Notes: generated by a model not told the origin, from the letters alone. DNA of 10,630 nucleotides from an uncultured Clostridia bacterium (GCA_945933905.1 CAMEQX010000024.1:1-10630), one strand, 5' to 3'. Positions 1-7,328 are shown, counted from the first letter of the stretch. Program-made: numbers and translations.

Positions 1-454
1 AAATCGACAGCGTGACCACGCCCAAAATGTTGAACAGCGGCACGCAAAATGCGCTCATAACGCCCGCTGCGGCGGCACCCGCGCTCCCGAAAAGCGACTC
101 CGCGAGCGGAAGCCCGATTATCGCGTAATTCGAGCGGAAAACTGCTTGGATTAACGCGCCGCGCTTGCCCGAGTCCTTGGTGAACGCGCACACAACGCCG
201 ATTGCAACGAAGAAAATCGCGACAACCGCAATCAGCCCGTACAGCACGAAATAGATGTTGACCTCGCGCAGACTTTTGATGTTATAGACGTTGTAAAACA
301 GCATCGCGGGGAGCAAAACTCTGAACGTGAGCTTGTTTCCGACGTCGAAGAACTCTCTTTTGATGAAGCCCGTTCTTTTGAGGATATAACCGAGCGCAAT
401 CAGCAGCACAATCGGCAAAACCGCGTTTGCGGCAAAAATGAATGCGTCAATCAT
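1..454 (-). CDS. AEC (auxin efflux carrier) family transporter, N-terminal part; 3' end beyond the left edge
   Basis: The frame opens at ATG 454-452 and stays open to the window edge, giving 151 residues that begin MIDAFIFAANAVLPI. It is hydrophobic, with helices near residues 8-25, 43-58, 66-91 and 107 onward. It carries two hallmarks of the AEC family: an early segment with conserved Pro and Gly (VLPIVLLIALGYILKRTGF, 12-30) followed by FRVLLPAMLFYNV (44-56), and the RSNYAIIGLPL segment (107-117). AEC members are secondary carriers of organic acids or other small anions in the inner membrane; the substrate here cannot be read from sequence. Its start overlaps the stop of the GH4 gene in an ATGA (454-451), and there is only a weak AGG upstream, so translation is probably coupled to GH4. 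By context it may move an acidic product or intermediate of galacturonate breakdown, which is inference. Full-length family members are roughly 300 residues, so about half is missing. Confidence 0.85.
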   Translation of the reverse strand, partial: MIDAFIFAANAVLPIVLLIALGYILKRTGFIKREFFDVGNKLTFRVLLPAMLFYNVYNIKSLREVNIYFVLYGLIAVVAIFFVAIGVVCAFTKDSGKRGALIQAVFRSNYAIIGLPLAESLFGSAGAAAAGVMSAFCVPLFNILGVVTLSI

Positions 455-1857
455 ATGCCTAAATCAATGGGCGGGAAGTATTCTTTGAGGTAATCGCCCG
501 TTGCCTTTACCATTTCGATAAACAGCCGCGACGCGTCAGGAACGCTGATTTTTGAGCAAAGCGGCTGATTGACAAACGCCTCGAAAATCTCGCGGAAATC
601 GCGGTGCTTGATACCGCTGTACATATTCTCGATATTGAGGCAGTTCCGCAGAACAAGCGCGCTTACGTTTGCGGGAAGCGGCTTTGCGGTGATGGGCTTT
701 ACGCTGTTTTGCGAGAACACGCAGTTCGTTTCCACAACCGCCCCAAGCGGCATATCGCGCATCTGCCCAACGTTCGGCATATTCGCGTTAGAAACAATCG
801 GCGGAATAATCCCGAGCAGCGCCTTCATCAGCTCCACGACTTCCTCGTCGCTCTTTTTGACCTCGATTTGCTCCTCGCCGCTTGCAATCCTCTCGGACTG
901 CGCGATTTTTTCTATCATATCCTTCTTGCGATAATCAACTTTTGTGAGGTGATAGAGCCATTTTTCAGGGGAACTCTCGTTGTCGAGATACCAAGAATTG
1001 TTCATAAACTCGACAAGGTGCCTGTCGCCCGCAGCCGCCAGCACGCCGAACCGCATAAACAGGTCCATCTTGACCTTGTTTCCGTAGAGGAACGGGTTGT
1101 CGCCGCGGAAATCCTGCGGTTTGAAGCCGATTTGCTCGCAATAGCCCTCGTCGTAGAATTTTTCTATAAAATCGGGCAGTGCCTTGAGCATATCTCTGCC
1201 CTCGAAATTTGCTTCGGTAATCCAAGTGAAGTGGTTGATACCGCACGCGTCGATTTTCATTTGGTGACGCGTCGGCTTCGGCACTCCGAACAGCTCTGCC
1301 GCCGCGCAGCAGAGAAATTCCTGAGCGTGAAAGACCTCGTGACAGCAACCAAACGCCTTGATTTCGGGGAAAACGTCGTACAGCGTTTTGGTACACGCGG
1401 TCATCGGGTTTGTGAGGTTTATAACCCACGCGTTCGGGCAGTGCTCCTTGATTGCCCGCGCGAAGCCCTCGTAAATGGGAACGGTTCTCATTGCGCGAAG
1501 AACGCCGCCCGGTCCTACGGTATCGCCGACCGATTGGAAAATCCCATATTTCTCGGGAAGATGAACGTCCGCCGCCATTTCGTCGAACGTGCCCGGCAAA
1601 ATCGAGCAAGCCACGAAATCCGCGCCGTCAAGCGCCTCGCCCAAATCCGAGTAAACCTTGTAATCCCACTTTGAAACGGTATTCGGCGAAGCGTTGATTT
1701 TCTCGCCGATTTTGCGGTTTCTTTCAGCCGCGGGGATATCGATATCGTACAGCGCAATCTCGCCGCAAAGCCCGTCCGCGAGCGCCAAATCGTTCATAAA
1801 AACGCGTGCCCAAGCCTTCGAGCCGCCGCCGATATACGCAATTTTAATCCTAACCAT
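451..1857 (-). CDS. lplD: GH4 family alpha-galacturonidase (LplD type, CHEV motif), NAD+ and metal dependent
   Basis: A 468-residue protein of normal length for glycoside hydrolase family 4. It starts with a Rossmann NAD-binding segment (KIAYIGGGS, 5-13), has the NLTNP segment at 147-151, a CHEV motif at 172-175 (bases 1333-1344) and GINHF at 206-210. In GH4 the Cys and the two His of these motifs bind the divalent metal used in the oxidation/elimination mechanism. CHEV, rather than the CHS-type motifs of phosphoglucosidases and alpha-galactosidases, is the published hallmark of alpha-galacturonidases such as Bacillus subtilis LplD. It should therefore hydrolyse alpha-1,4-linked galacturonides to free galacturonate in the cytoplasm; no signal peptide is present. 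ATG 1857 is preceded by AAAGGAAAAG. The start overlaps the end of the small membrane protein gene by 8 bases, and the stop overlaps the carrier start by 4 bases. The GH28 and GH105 neighbours support galacturonate specificity over glucosidase or galactosidase activity. Confidence 0.88.
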   Translation of the reverse strand: MVRIKIAYIGGGSKAWARVFMNDLALADGLCGEIALYDIDIPAAERNRKIGEKINASPNTVSKWDYKVYSDLGEALDGADFVACSILPGTFDEMAADVHLPEKYGIFQSVGDTVGPGGVLRAMRTVPIYEGFARAIKEHCPNAWVINLTNPMTACTKTLYDVFPEIKAFGCCHEVFHAQEFLCCAAAELFGVPKPTRHQMKIDACGINHFTWITEANFEGRDMLKALPDFIEKFYDEGYCEQIGFKPQDFRGDNPFLYGNKVKMDLFMRFGVLAAAGDRHLVEFMNNSWYLDNESSPEKWLYHLTKVDYRKKDMIEKIAQSERIASGEEQIEVKKSDEEVVELMKALLGIIPPIVSNANMPNVGQMRDMPLGAVVETNCVFSQNSVKPITAKPLPANVSALVLRNCLNIENMYSGIKHRDFREIFEAFVNQPLCSKISVPDASRLFIEMVKATGDYLKEYFPPIDLGI

Positions 1858-2236
1858 TGTCTTTTCCTTTGTTCTTTAGCTTTTGTTCTTTCACAAGAAA
1901 CGTGAGCAGAGCCGCGATTTCTCCGATAACAAGATAACCGAGCGGATACATCATAATTTCCGGACTGATATTTGAGGAAACCCACATTGCCGCCGTGAAT
2001 AATGCCGCAGGAATTATCGGGACAAACCACAGCTTGTTGAATTGTCCGCCGATGAAAATGCCGATGAACACCATAAACAGAGGATATATTGCATTAATCA
2101 TCAGCAGCCAAACAATCCCGCAAAACAAATAAACATTCGCGTCATTTGCAGAAGGGTTCAGTATCAGTGCAGAAAACCCGAACATCACGACCGCCGATAA
2201 AATCGTGCTTATGATGATTTTTTTCGATACACTCAC
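1850..2236 (-). CDS. small four-helix membrane protein of unknown function, GTG start
   Basis: This 128-residue frame can be extended upstream to ATG 2395, but that would run through the last 150 bases of the GH105 gene. GTG at 2236-2234 is the better start. It sits 5 bases after the GH105 stop, has AAGGG (2246-2250) 9 bases upstream, and makes the protein begin MSVSKKII followed at once by a hydrophobic helix (7-25). Further hydrophobic segments cover about 35-65 (one long or two short helices), 69-88 and 95-115, and the tail is lysine-rich (KEQKLKNKGKDNG, inside). I see no catalytic motif and do not recognise the family with confidence. It ends 8 bases into the GH4 gene, so it is co-translated with the pectin enzymes, but its size and sequence say nothing about a sugar role. 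The expression evidence is the RBS and the tight packing only. Confidence 0.7.
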   Translation of the reverse strand: MSVSKKIIISTILSAVVMFGFSALILNPSANDANVYLFCGIVWLLMINAIYPLFMVFIGIFIGGQFNKLWFVPIIPAALFTAAMWVSSNISPEIMMYPLGYLVIGEIAALLTFLVKEQKLKNKGKDNG

Positions 2237-2241
2237 TAAAA

Positions 2242-3375
2242 TCAGCCCTTTTCCATTCTCTTGACCTCGGTGTAGCACAGCACAAAAGGCGCAACACCCT
2301 TTGCGTCGTTCTCGACAACAGGCTCGGAGATGTAGTACTCGAAGGTACCGTCGCGGCGCTTGTTGTCCTCGGGACCAAGACCTGCGACAAGGCAAATTCC
2401 GCCGAGATTGAGGTCGCCGTCCTCGCTGATTGAGAGGTACTTTTTGCAGATGCCGTCAAAGGTTTTTCTGCCCATTTCGGCATACTTTTTGTCGATAACC
2501 CCAAGCCGCGCGCCCTTCATCATCGCATACGCAATCATTGAGCTGCCGCTGGTTTCGAGGTAATTTCCCTCTCTTCCGCCCTGGTCAACAACCTGATAGT
2601 ACATTCCCGTTTCAGCGTCCGCATACTGCGAAATTCCGTCAATCGTCTCCGCAAAAATCTTCACGAGCTCCGCTTTCGCGCCCTCGTCATCGATGTAATC
2701 GATATTATCGATAAGCGAAATGGTAAACCAACCGATTGCCCTCAGCCAAAAACTCTTCGAGCGACCGGTTTCCTTGTCCGCCCAAAAAGCTGTTTTCGAG
2801 CAGTCGCAGCCGTGATAATAAAGCTTTTTGTCCTCGTCAAACATAAGCTTTCTGACGTTCTTGAACTGGTTTACAACATCGGAATAATCCTTGTTCCCGA
2901 AATATTTCTTGAACAGCGTCGAGAAAACCTGTCCCATATAAAGCCCGTCCAGCCAAATCTGGTTCGGGTAAATCTGCTTGTGCCAAAAATTTCCCGTGAT
3001 TGTGCGCGGCTGCTCCTCAAGCTGACTTTCAAGCAGGAAAATCGCTTTTTTGTACTTTTCCTTGCCCGTTTTCTCGTACAGCTCAAAGAGAACCTTTCCC
3101 TCGTTCACATCATCGAGATTATACTTTTCTTTTGAATAACCACGGATTGTGCCGTCCTCGAAAACATAATAATCGATGAATTTCTCGGCAAAATCAGCGT
3201 ATTTCGCTTCACCCGTGATTTCACTCGCGCAGAGAAGCGCGGTTATCATACAGCCGTCGATGTAGTTCCAGCTCGGCTTTTTTCCTTGTCTGATGCTCTC
3301 GATATTCCAGAGCGGCGCGTCGGGGGTTGAGCCCGCAAGCAGCTTATCGATATATCTGTCAATTTTCTCGTACAT
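2242..3375 (-). CDS. GH105 unsaturated rhamnogalacturonyl / galacturonyl hydrolase (YteR/YesR type), cytoplasmic
   Basis: A 377-residue protein with the length and (alpha/alpha)6-barrel motif pattern of GH105. Asp88 (in NLDDVNEG), His132 (in NFWHKQ) and Asp143 (in WLDGLYMG) fall at the same numbers I recall for the B. subtilis YteR active site. HG at 188-189 and FWLRAIGW (209-216) match its later substrate-binding positions within one residue. These enzymes hydrate the double bond of a 4,5-unsaturated galacturonate at the non-reducing end of lyase-generated oligosaccharides and so release it. There is no signal peptide, so it acts on imported oligomers. ATG 3375 has AAGGAG 5 bases upstream, and the gene begins 2 bases after the GH28 stop. 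Whether it prefers rhamnogalacturonan disaccharide (YteR/YesR) or an unsaturated homogalacturonan fragment cannot be told from the sequence. The presence of this enzyme implies that lyase products are imported, although no lyase is in the window. Confidence 0.9.
   Translation of the reverse strand: MYEKIDRYIDKLLAGSTPDAPLWNIESIRQGKKPSWNYIDGCMITALLCASEITGEAKYADFAEKFIDYYVFEDGTIRGYSKEKYNLDDVNEGKVLFELYEKTGKEKYKKAIFLLESQLEEQPRTITGNFWHKQIYPNQIWLDGLYMGQVFSTLFKKYFGNKDYSDVVNQFKNVRKLMFDEDKKLYYHGCDCSKTAFWADKETGRSKSFWLRAIGWFTISLIDNIDYIDDEGAKAELVKIFAETIDGISQYADAETGMYYQVVDQGGREGNYLETSGSSMIAYAMMKGARLGVIDKKYAEMGRKTFDGICKKYLSISEDGDLNLGGICLVAGLGPEDNKRRDGTFEYYISEPVVENDAKGVAPFVLCYTEVKRMEKG
2246..2250 (-). promoter_or_regulatory. 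ribosome binding site setting the GTG start of the small membrane protein
   Basis: AAGGG lies inside the last codons of the GH105 gene, 9 bases upstream of GTG 2236. No ATG in frame has a comparable site without a long overlap with GH105, so this site decides the start. Confidence 0.55.
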
Positions 3376-3377
3376 TC

Positions 3378-4919
3378 TTACTCCTTGATTAAGGAACCGA
3401 CATTCTTTGCGATAAGCGCTTCGCCGTCGTTTCCGATAATTTCAACGTTCTTCACGGTGAGCTTGTTTACGTTGTCGAAATACATTCCCGCCCTGCATAG
3501 CTTCGTGTTATTGTTTTTCATTGTGGGGAAGTTTGGCTCTGCCTGTTCAGCATAGGTAAACTTGATGTTCTCCACGGTAATGTCGTCAATCGGCATTTCG
3601 GGAAGACCGTCGCAGTAGCAAGCGCACACCTCGCAGTTCTCGCAAACCATATCCTTGAACGTGAACTTGCCCAAGAATGGCGTTCTGTCGTCAACAGGGA
3701 GCTTCTCGCGGGTGGTGTTGTATTCGGAGAAACGGTCGGGGTCGCAGCAGTTGTACCACATATTCATTGTGATAGGACTTAAAACGCCGTTCATCTTGAT
3801 ATTCTCGAAAAGCACGCCGTCAATTACGCAGAGCTTTCCTCTGCCGCGGCGCGTCTTGATACGCAAGCCTCTGTCGGTTTTGTTGAACACGCAGCGGTTT
3901 ACCGTGAGGTTCTTCACGCCGCCCGCAATCTCGCTTCCGAGCGTCAGCGCGCCGTGCCCGAACTGCATAAGGCAGTTGCGGATTGTGTGGTGGTCGGCGG
4001 GCTTCTCGTAAATCTTTGCAAGGTCAATTTTTCCCGACTTTATCGCGATACAGTCATCACCCACGCTGAATTTGCAGCCGATGATGTTCACGTTATCACA
4101 AGCCTCGGGGTCAAGACCGTCCGTGTTGGGACTGTCCTTGGGCGCGTTCACCGATACATCGAAGAAATCGATATTCTCCGAGAAATACGGGTGAAGCTGC
4201 CACGAAGCCGCATTCTGCGCGGTAATTCCGTGAATTGTGACGTTCTTGCAGCGATTGAAGAAGATTAAACGCGGTCTTGCAATTTCTCTGTCCTTCACGT
4301 TCACCCACCAGCGACTATGCTGAGCGTCGCCGTCAACGGTGCCGGGACCTATTATCGTGATATCCTCCGCATATTCCGCGCAAAGAAGCGCTCTGTGCAT
4401 AGGAACGGAATTTCCTTCCCAAGTTCCCGTCTGTACAAATTCACCGGTGACAATGTCCTTCACTGCTCCGGGGATAACGGGATACTTTTCGGGGTCGCCG
4501 CTTCCGAGCAAGGTTGCGTTCTCCGCGAAATGAAGAATAATGTGGCTCTTCAAAGCGATTGAACCCGAGAAGTAGGTGCCCTCGGGGAAGAACAGCCGCG
4601 CGCCCTTAGGAAGACAATTCACGGCGGTCTGAATAGCCGCGGTATCGTCGTGACGTCCGTCGCCCACTGCTCCGAAATCCTTCACGCTGACCGCGCAAGC
4701 CTCGGTTTTTGTGGTAAACTTAATCGGCTCGTTTCCCGAAACGCAAAGCGTGTACTCCTTGCCGGGCTCGAGTGAAAACAGCGAAAAGACGTTTGTGTTC
4801 GCCGTCAGCACCTCCGCGCCGTCCAGCGTCACGGTGTATTCGTTTTCACTATAATAAGGAAGGTTGTTTTCCAGCTCAAAGCAAGCGGAAACCGAACCGA
4901 CATACAATACGTTTATCAT
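3378..4919 (-). CDS. GH28 polygalacturonase, probably exo-acting and cytoplasmic
   Basis: A 513-residue protein with an N-terminal beta-rich, Fn3-like domain (about 1-70), a pectin-lyase-fold entry motif (VKDFGAVGDGRHDDTAAIQ, 79-97) and then a right-handed beta-helix. All four GH28 motifs are intact: NTD (265-267), GDD (287-289), GHG (321-323) and RIK (353-355). This gives catalytic Asp267, Asp288, Asp289 and His322, plus substrate-binding Arg353 and Lys355. GH28 enzymes hydrolyse alpha-1,4-galacturonosyl links in polygalacturonate. The start (MINVLYVGS) is not a signal peptide, so it should act on imported oligogalacturonides; an N-terminal Fn3-type domain is typical of bacterial exo-acting members. 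ATG 4919 has GAGGAG 5 bases upstream, and the gene starts 13 bases after the preceding membrane gene. The GH105 gene follows after 2 bases. An unusual cysteine cluster lies at 426-436. Rhamnogalacturonan hydrolase activity within GH28 remains an alternative. Confidence 0.9.
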   Translation of the reverse strand: MINVLYVGSVSACFELENNLPYYSENEYTVTLDGAEVLTANTNVFSLFSLEPGKEYTLCVSGNEPIKFTTKTEACAVSVKDFGAVGDGRHDDTAAIQTAVNCLPKGARLFFPEGTYFSGSIALKSHIILHFAENATLLGSGDPEKYPVIPGAVKDIVTGEFVQTGTWEGNSVPMHRALLCAEYAEDITIIGPGTVDGDAQHSRWWVNVKDREIARPRLIFFNRCKNVTIHGITAQNAASWQLHPYFSENIDFFDVSVNAPKDSPNTDGLDPEACDNVNIIGCKFSVGDDCIAIKSGKIDLAKIYEKPADHHTIRNCLMQFGHGALTLGSEIAGGVKNLTVNRCVFNKTDRGLRIKTRRGRGKLCVIDGVLFENIKMNGVLSPITMNMWYNCCDPDRFSEYNTTREKLPVDDRTPFLGKFTFKDMVCENCEVCACYCDGLPEMPIDDITVENIKFTYAEQAEPNFPTMKNNNTKLCRAGMYFDNVNKLTVKNVEIIGNDGEALIAKNVGSLIKE

Positions 4920-4932
4920 TTAAACTCCTCAA

Positions 4933-5565
4933 TTACTTTTGATTTGAAACCTTTGCCTCGGCGTCGCGAAACGCCTTTTTCACCATATTCTTGATGAAAA
5001 TAAACAGCATATCATAGCCCATATACAGCAGACCGAAGAAAATGGGTTCCACTCCTAATGGAACAGATTGCGCATTTGCAGCGTCTGTTCCGGTTATCAT
5101 TTGATTGATAAACACATAGGTCTGGACGATGAAGAACAGCAAAAGCGCCGCGTACAGCACGTTTAGGAAAATCGACCAAAACTTCCTCACCGTCACCATC
5201 ATCCACTTGTCATAGTCATGCTTTTCAGGCTCAAGGAACTTGAGCAGATTGTTGACGAGAAGGTCAGTACAAGCGCCAAGACCGATTGCCAGCGCAGCCA
5301 AAAGGTCGAGGTTCTGGAGGTACATTCCGAGTCCCCAAATGAAGAAATAGCAGATTGCTCCGCCAAACCAAAACTTCACGAAGACAATTTTCACCCAAGT
5401 CGGAATGGTTCGCTTCCAGCCGCCCTTGTACTTTTGGATTTCCTTTTCGGGAACGGGAGGCGCGTTTTTCGCGTTAAGCAGCCTGTCAACCGCGTCGGTT
5501 TTGAGGTCGTAGTAATTTTGAAGCGGAGTTTCCTTCTCGGTGCGCTGTTCGTTTTCCTTTGCCAT
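4933..5565 (-). CDS. membrane protein of unknown function, four predicted helices (transporter-linked)
   Basis: A 210-residue protein. A charged 55-residue N-terminus (KENEQRTEKET, then a Pro-rich stretch at 36-39) is followed by hydrophobic segments at about 62-84, 86-106, 130-154 and 171-193 and a charged tail (KKAFRDAEAKVSNQK). The positive-inside rule places both ends in the cytoplasm. The loop between helices 2 and 3 is charged (EPEKHDYDK), and the loop before helix 4 is outside. I see no EAA-type loop of an ABC permease and no enzymatic motif. ATG 5565 has AGGA 9 bases upstream and follows a 90-base gap holding a hairpin. The stop lies 13 bases before the GH28 start and the GH28 RBS is in that gap, so it links the transport block to the enzyme block. 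A role as an accessory subunit of the neighbouring ABC transporter is inference from position only. Confidence 0.75.
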   Translation of the reverse strand: MAKENEQRTEKETPLQNYYDLKTDAVDRLLNAKNAPPVPEKEIQKYKGGWKRTIPTWVKIVFVKFWFGGAICYFFIWGLGMYLQNLDLLAALAIGLGACTDLLVNNLLKFLEPEKHDYDKWMMVTVRKFWSIFLNVLYAALLLFFIVQTYVFINQMITGTDAANAQSVPLGVEPIFFGLLYMGYDMLFIFIKNMVKKAFRDAEAKVSNQK

Positions 5566-5608
5566 TTAAATACATCCTAACCGGAACAAAATGTCCCTTT
5601 TCGCAATG

Positions 5609-5643
5609 AAAGCAGCAACACCCTTTGCGGCTGATGCTGCTTT
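5609..5643 (-). promoter_or_regulatory. intergenic hairpin between two membrane protein genes
   Basis: A perfect 9-base inverted repeat (arms 5609-5617 and 5635-5643, reading AAAGCAGCA and TGCTGCTTT) encloses a 17-base loop. It sits in the 90-base gap 5566-5655 between the stop of the 197-residue and the start of the 210-residue membrane protein genes. On the transcribed (minus) strand no run of U follows, so it is not a standard intrinsic terminator. It may stabilise or expose an mRNA end, or attenuate the distal enzyme genes. No promoter could be identified in this gap. Confidence 0.45.
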
Positions 5644-5655
5644 TCAAGAATTTTC

Positions 5656-6249
5656 TTATTCATCACCCGCAATATCGACAGCAGTCATATTCGTATTGCC
5701 CTCGATATCGATAGACGTGTTGATTTTTTTGAGGAGCTTTGAGTAAACGGGGAGAGCTGCGAGAAGAACAACAACCACGCCCACGAAAATCAAATAAACA
5801 ATCAGCGTGCTCCAAGCGTTTGCGATAAACGTGTTTGTACCCGACGCATAGTCAATGATGATGCGGTTTTCCTCACGGGTAAGCGCCTCGTTTATTCTGG
5901 AGAGATAAACAACGTCCATAAAAATAATTATGCCCAAGAACAAAAACGTCAATGCAAGCATGGGAATTTTTACCTTCTGACGCTTCGGGAAGGTTCTCAA
6001 AAAAACAACAAACGAGAGAATTGAGAACAGCATAATGCAGAACTCACATTGTCCCATATTCGCGGTATTGATAAGCGCGGTTGTGTCGGAAATCGATGTG
6101 AGGTTCAGCGAGAAGTAAACAAATCCCACAAGCAGAATAAAAATCGCGATATTCTGCGGCTGACGCTTTATAGAAACGAGGAATTTACGAACAAATTCCT
6201 TAAACCCTTTCTTATTCTGGGGTTTTGCGGATACTTGACTTTGTCCCAT
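5656..6249 (-). CDS. membrane protein of unknown function, four predicted helices (transporter-linked)
   Basis: A 197-residue protein with a basic N-terminus (residues 9-29 contain seven Lys/Arg) and hydrophobic segments near 33-52, 66-86, 94-116 and 146-170. The tail is hydrophilic and ends VDIAGDE. The basic N-terminus and the basic turn between helices 2 and 3 (FPKRQKVK) predict both ends inside. The loop before helix 4 (about 117-145, rich in Glu, Arg and Asn) then faces outside. No known motif is visible. ATG 6249 has AAGGAG 8 bases upstream, placed in the 11-base gap after the ATPase stop, so it is certainly expressed with the ATPase if that gene is. Its size and layout match the two membrane genes upstream of the ATPase, although no convincing sequence similarity between them is visible by eye. 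I cannot assign a function. Confidence 0.75.
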   Translation of the reverse strand: MGQSQVSAKPQNKKGFKEFVRKFLVSIKRQPQNIAIFILLVGFVYFSLNLTSISDTTALINTANMGQCEFCIMLFSILSFVVFLRTFPKRQKVKIPMLALTFLFLGIIIFMDVVYLSRINEALTREENRIIIDYASGTNTFIANAWSTLIVYLIFVGVVVVLLAALPVYSKLLKKINTSIDIEGNTNMTAVDIAGDE

Positions 6250-6260
6250 CTGACTTCTCC

Positions 6261-7328
6261 TTATATATTACTACTGATAGCTTCGGTGGTTTCCTTGTCG
6301 AAGAAATGCTTTCTTGTGAAGGAAACGTTTACCGAATCACCCGGCTTATAGTTGCTCCACTCGCGGAACTTGCAGGTAATCTTGTGTTTGCCGACAACGC
6401 CGTTTACGAGAGTAGTCATACCGAGGTTTTCGTTTGAGAACACAGATACTGCGATATTGCCGCCCTGAACAACGTTCTCGGGACGAACGCCCAGAACGAT
6501 TGTCTTGCCCTCATATTTTGCAAGAAGCGCCTTTTCCTCAGCGGAAAGGTCAACAGAAAAGCTGTCGCAGAAAAGCTTGCCGTCCTGAACGGTTACATCA
6601 AACAGATTCATGGGAGGCAGACCGATAAAGGTAGCAACAAAGAGGTTTGCGGGAGAATCGTAAAGCTCAAGAGGCGTACCGATTTGCTGAACGTGACCCA
6701 TCGACATACAAACAATTCTGTCTGCAAGCGTCAAAGCTTCGGTCTGGTCGTGAGTAACGTAAAGCATTGTTGCTCTCAGACGCTTGTGGAGAAGCAAAAT
6801 CTCACGGCGGGTTGCACCGCGGAGCTTTGCGTCAAGGTTTGAAAGCGGCTCGTCGAACAAGAATACCTTGGGTGTACGAACGATAGCGCGTCCCATAGCA
6901 ACTCTCTGACGCTGACCGCCCGAAAGCTGGTCGGGCTTCTTGTTGAGCTGGTCGTTAAGACCGAGAATATCCGCCGCAGCGAGAACCTTCTGGTGAATTT
7001 CGTTCTTGTTTTCCTTGCGGAGCATAAGCGAAAACGCCATATTCTCGTAGATTGTCATGTGGTTGTACAGCGCGTAGTCCTGGAAAACCATCGCGATATC
7101 GCGGTCTTTGGGCGGCATTTTGGTGACGTCCTTGCCATCGATGATGAGGTTACCGTTTGAGATATCCTCAAGTCCCGCAACCATACGCAGAGTTGTGGAC
7201 TTTCCGCAGCCGGAAGGTCCGACAAGAACGATAAGCTCGCCGTTTTTAACGTTCAGGTTGAAATCGTAAACAGCCTGAACCTTGTTGTCATAAATTTTTT
7301 CGAGATGCTGTAATTTAAGATCACTCAT
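6261..7328 (-). CDS. msmX: ABC transporter ATPase of the MsmX/UgpC (MalK-like) carbohydrate family
   Basis: A 355-residue protein with every motif of an active ABC ATPase: Walker A GPSGCGKST (37-45), Q-loop Gln83, signature LSGGQ (135-139), Walker B VFLFDE (155-160), D-loop SNLD (163-166) and switch His193. After about residue 235 comes the extra C-terminal regulatory (TOBE/OB-fold) domain typical of the MalK/UgpC/MsmX group, including GVRPENV. These ATPases dimerise on the inner face of the membrane and power import of oligosaccharides through a permease pair; in Bacillus one MsmX serves several sugar importers. ATG 7328 overlaps the preceding membrane protein stop in an ATGA (7328-7325), so translation is probably coupled. 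The next gene starts 11 bases after its stop. No permease is in the window; its position beside a binding protein and pectin enzymes points to oligogalacturonide import, but a shared role for other transporters is possible. Confidence 0.93.
   Translation of the reverse strand: MSDLKLQHLEKIYDNKVQAVYDFNLNVKNGELIVLVGPSGCGKSTTLRMVAGLEDISNGNLIIDGKDVTKMPPKDRDIAMVFQDYALYNHMTIYENMAFSLMLRKENKNEIHQKVLAAADILGLNDQLNKKPDQLSGGQRQRVAMGRAIVRTPKVFLFDEPLSNLDAKLRGATRREILLLHKRLRATMLYVTHDQTEALTLADRIVCMSMGHVQQIGTPLELYDSPANLFVATFIGLPPMNLFDVTVQDGKLFCDSFSVDLSAEEKALLAKYEGKTIVLGVRPENVVQGGNIAVSVFSNENLGMTTLVNGVVGKHKITCKFREWSNYKPGDSVNVSFTRKHFFDKETTEAISSNI

Noticed and set aside
604..1674. A 356-codon open frame on the plus strand opposite the GH4 gene
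   Set aside because: It is a shadow of the high-GC third codon positions of GH4. The minus-strand frame carries the intact NAD, CHEV and GINHF motifs, and the plus-strand translation resembles no protein family and is rich in Arg, His and Leu.
2237..2395. Upstream extension of the small membrane protein to ATG 2395
   Set aside because: It would overlap the conserved end of GH105 by about 150 bases and add a Arg/Cys-rich, non-membrane N-terminus. The GTG at 2236 has a proper RBS and gives a sensible first helix.
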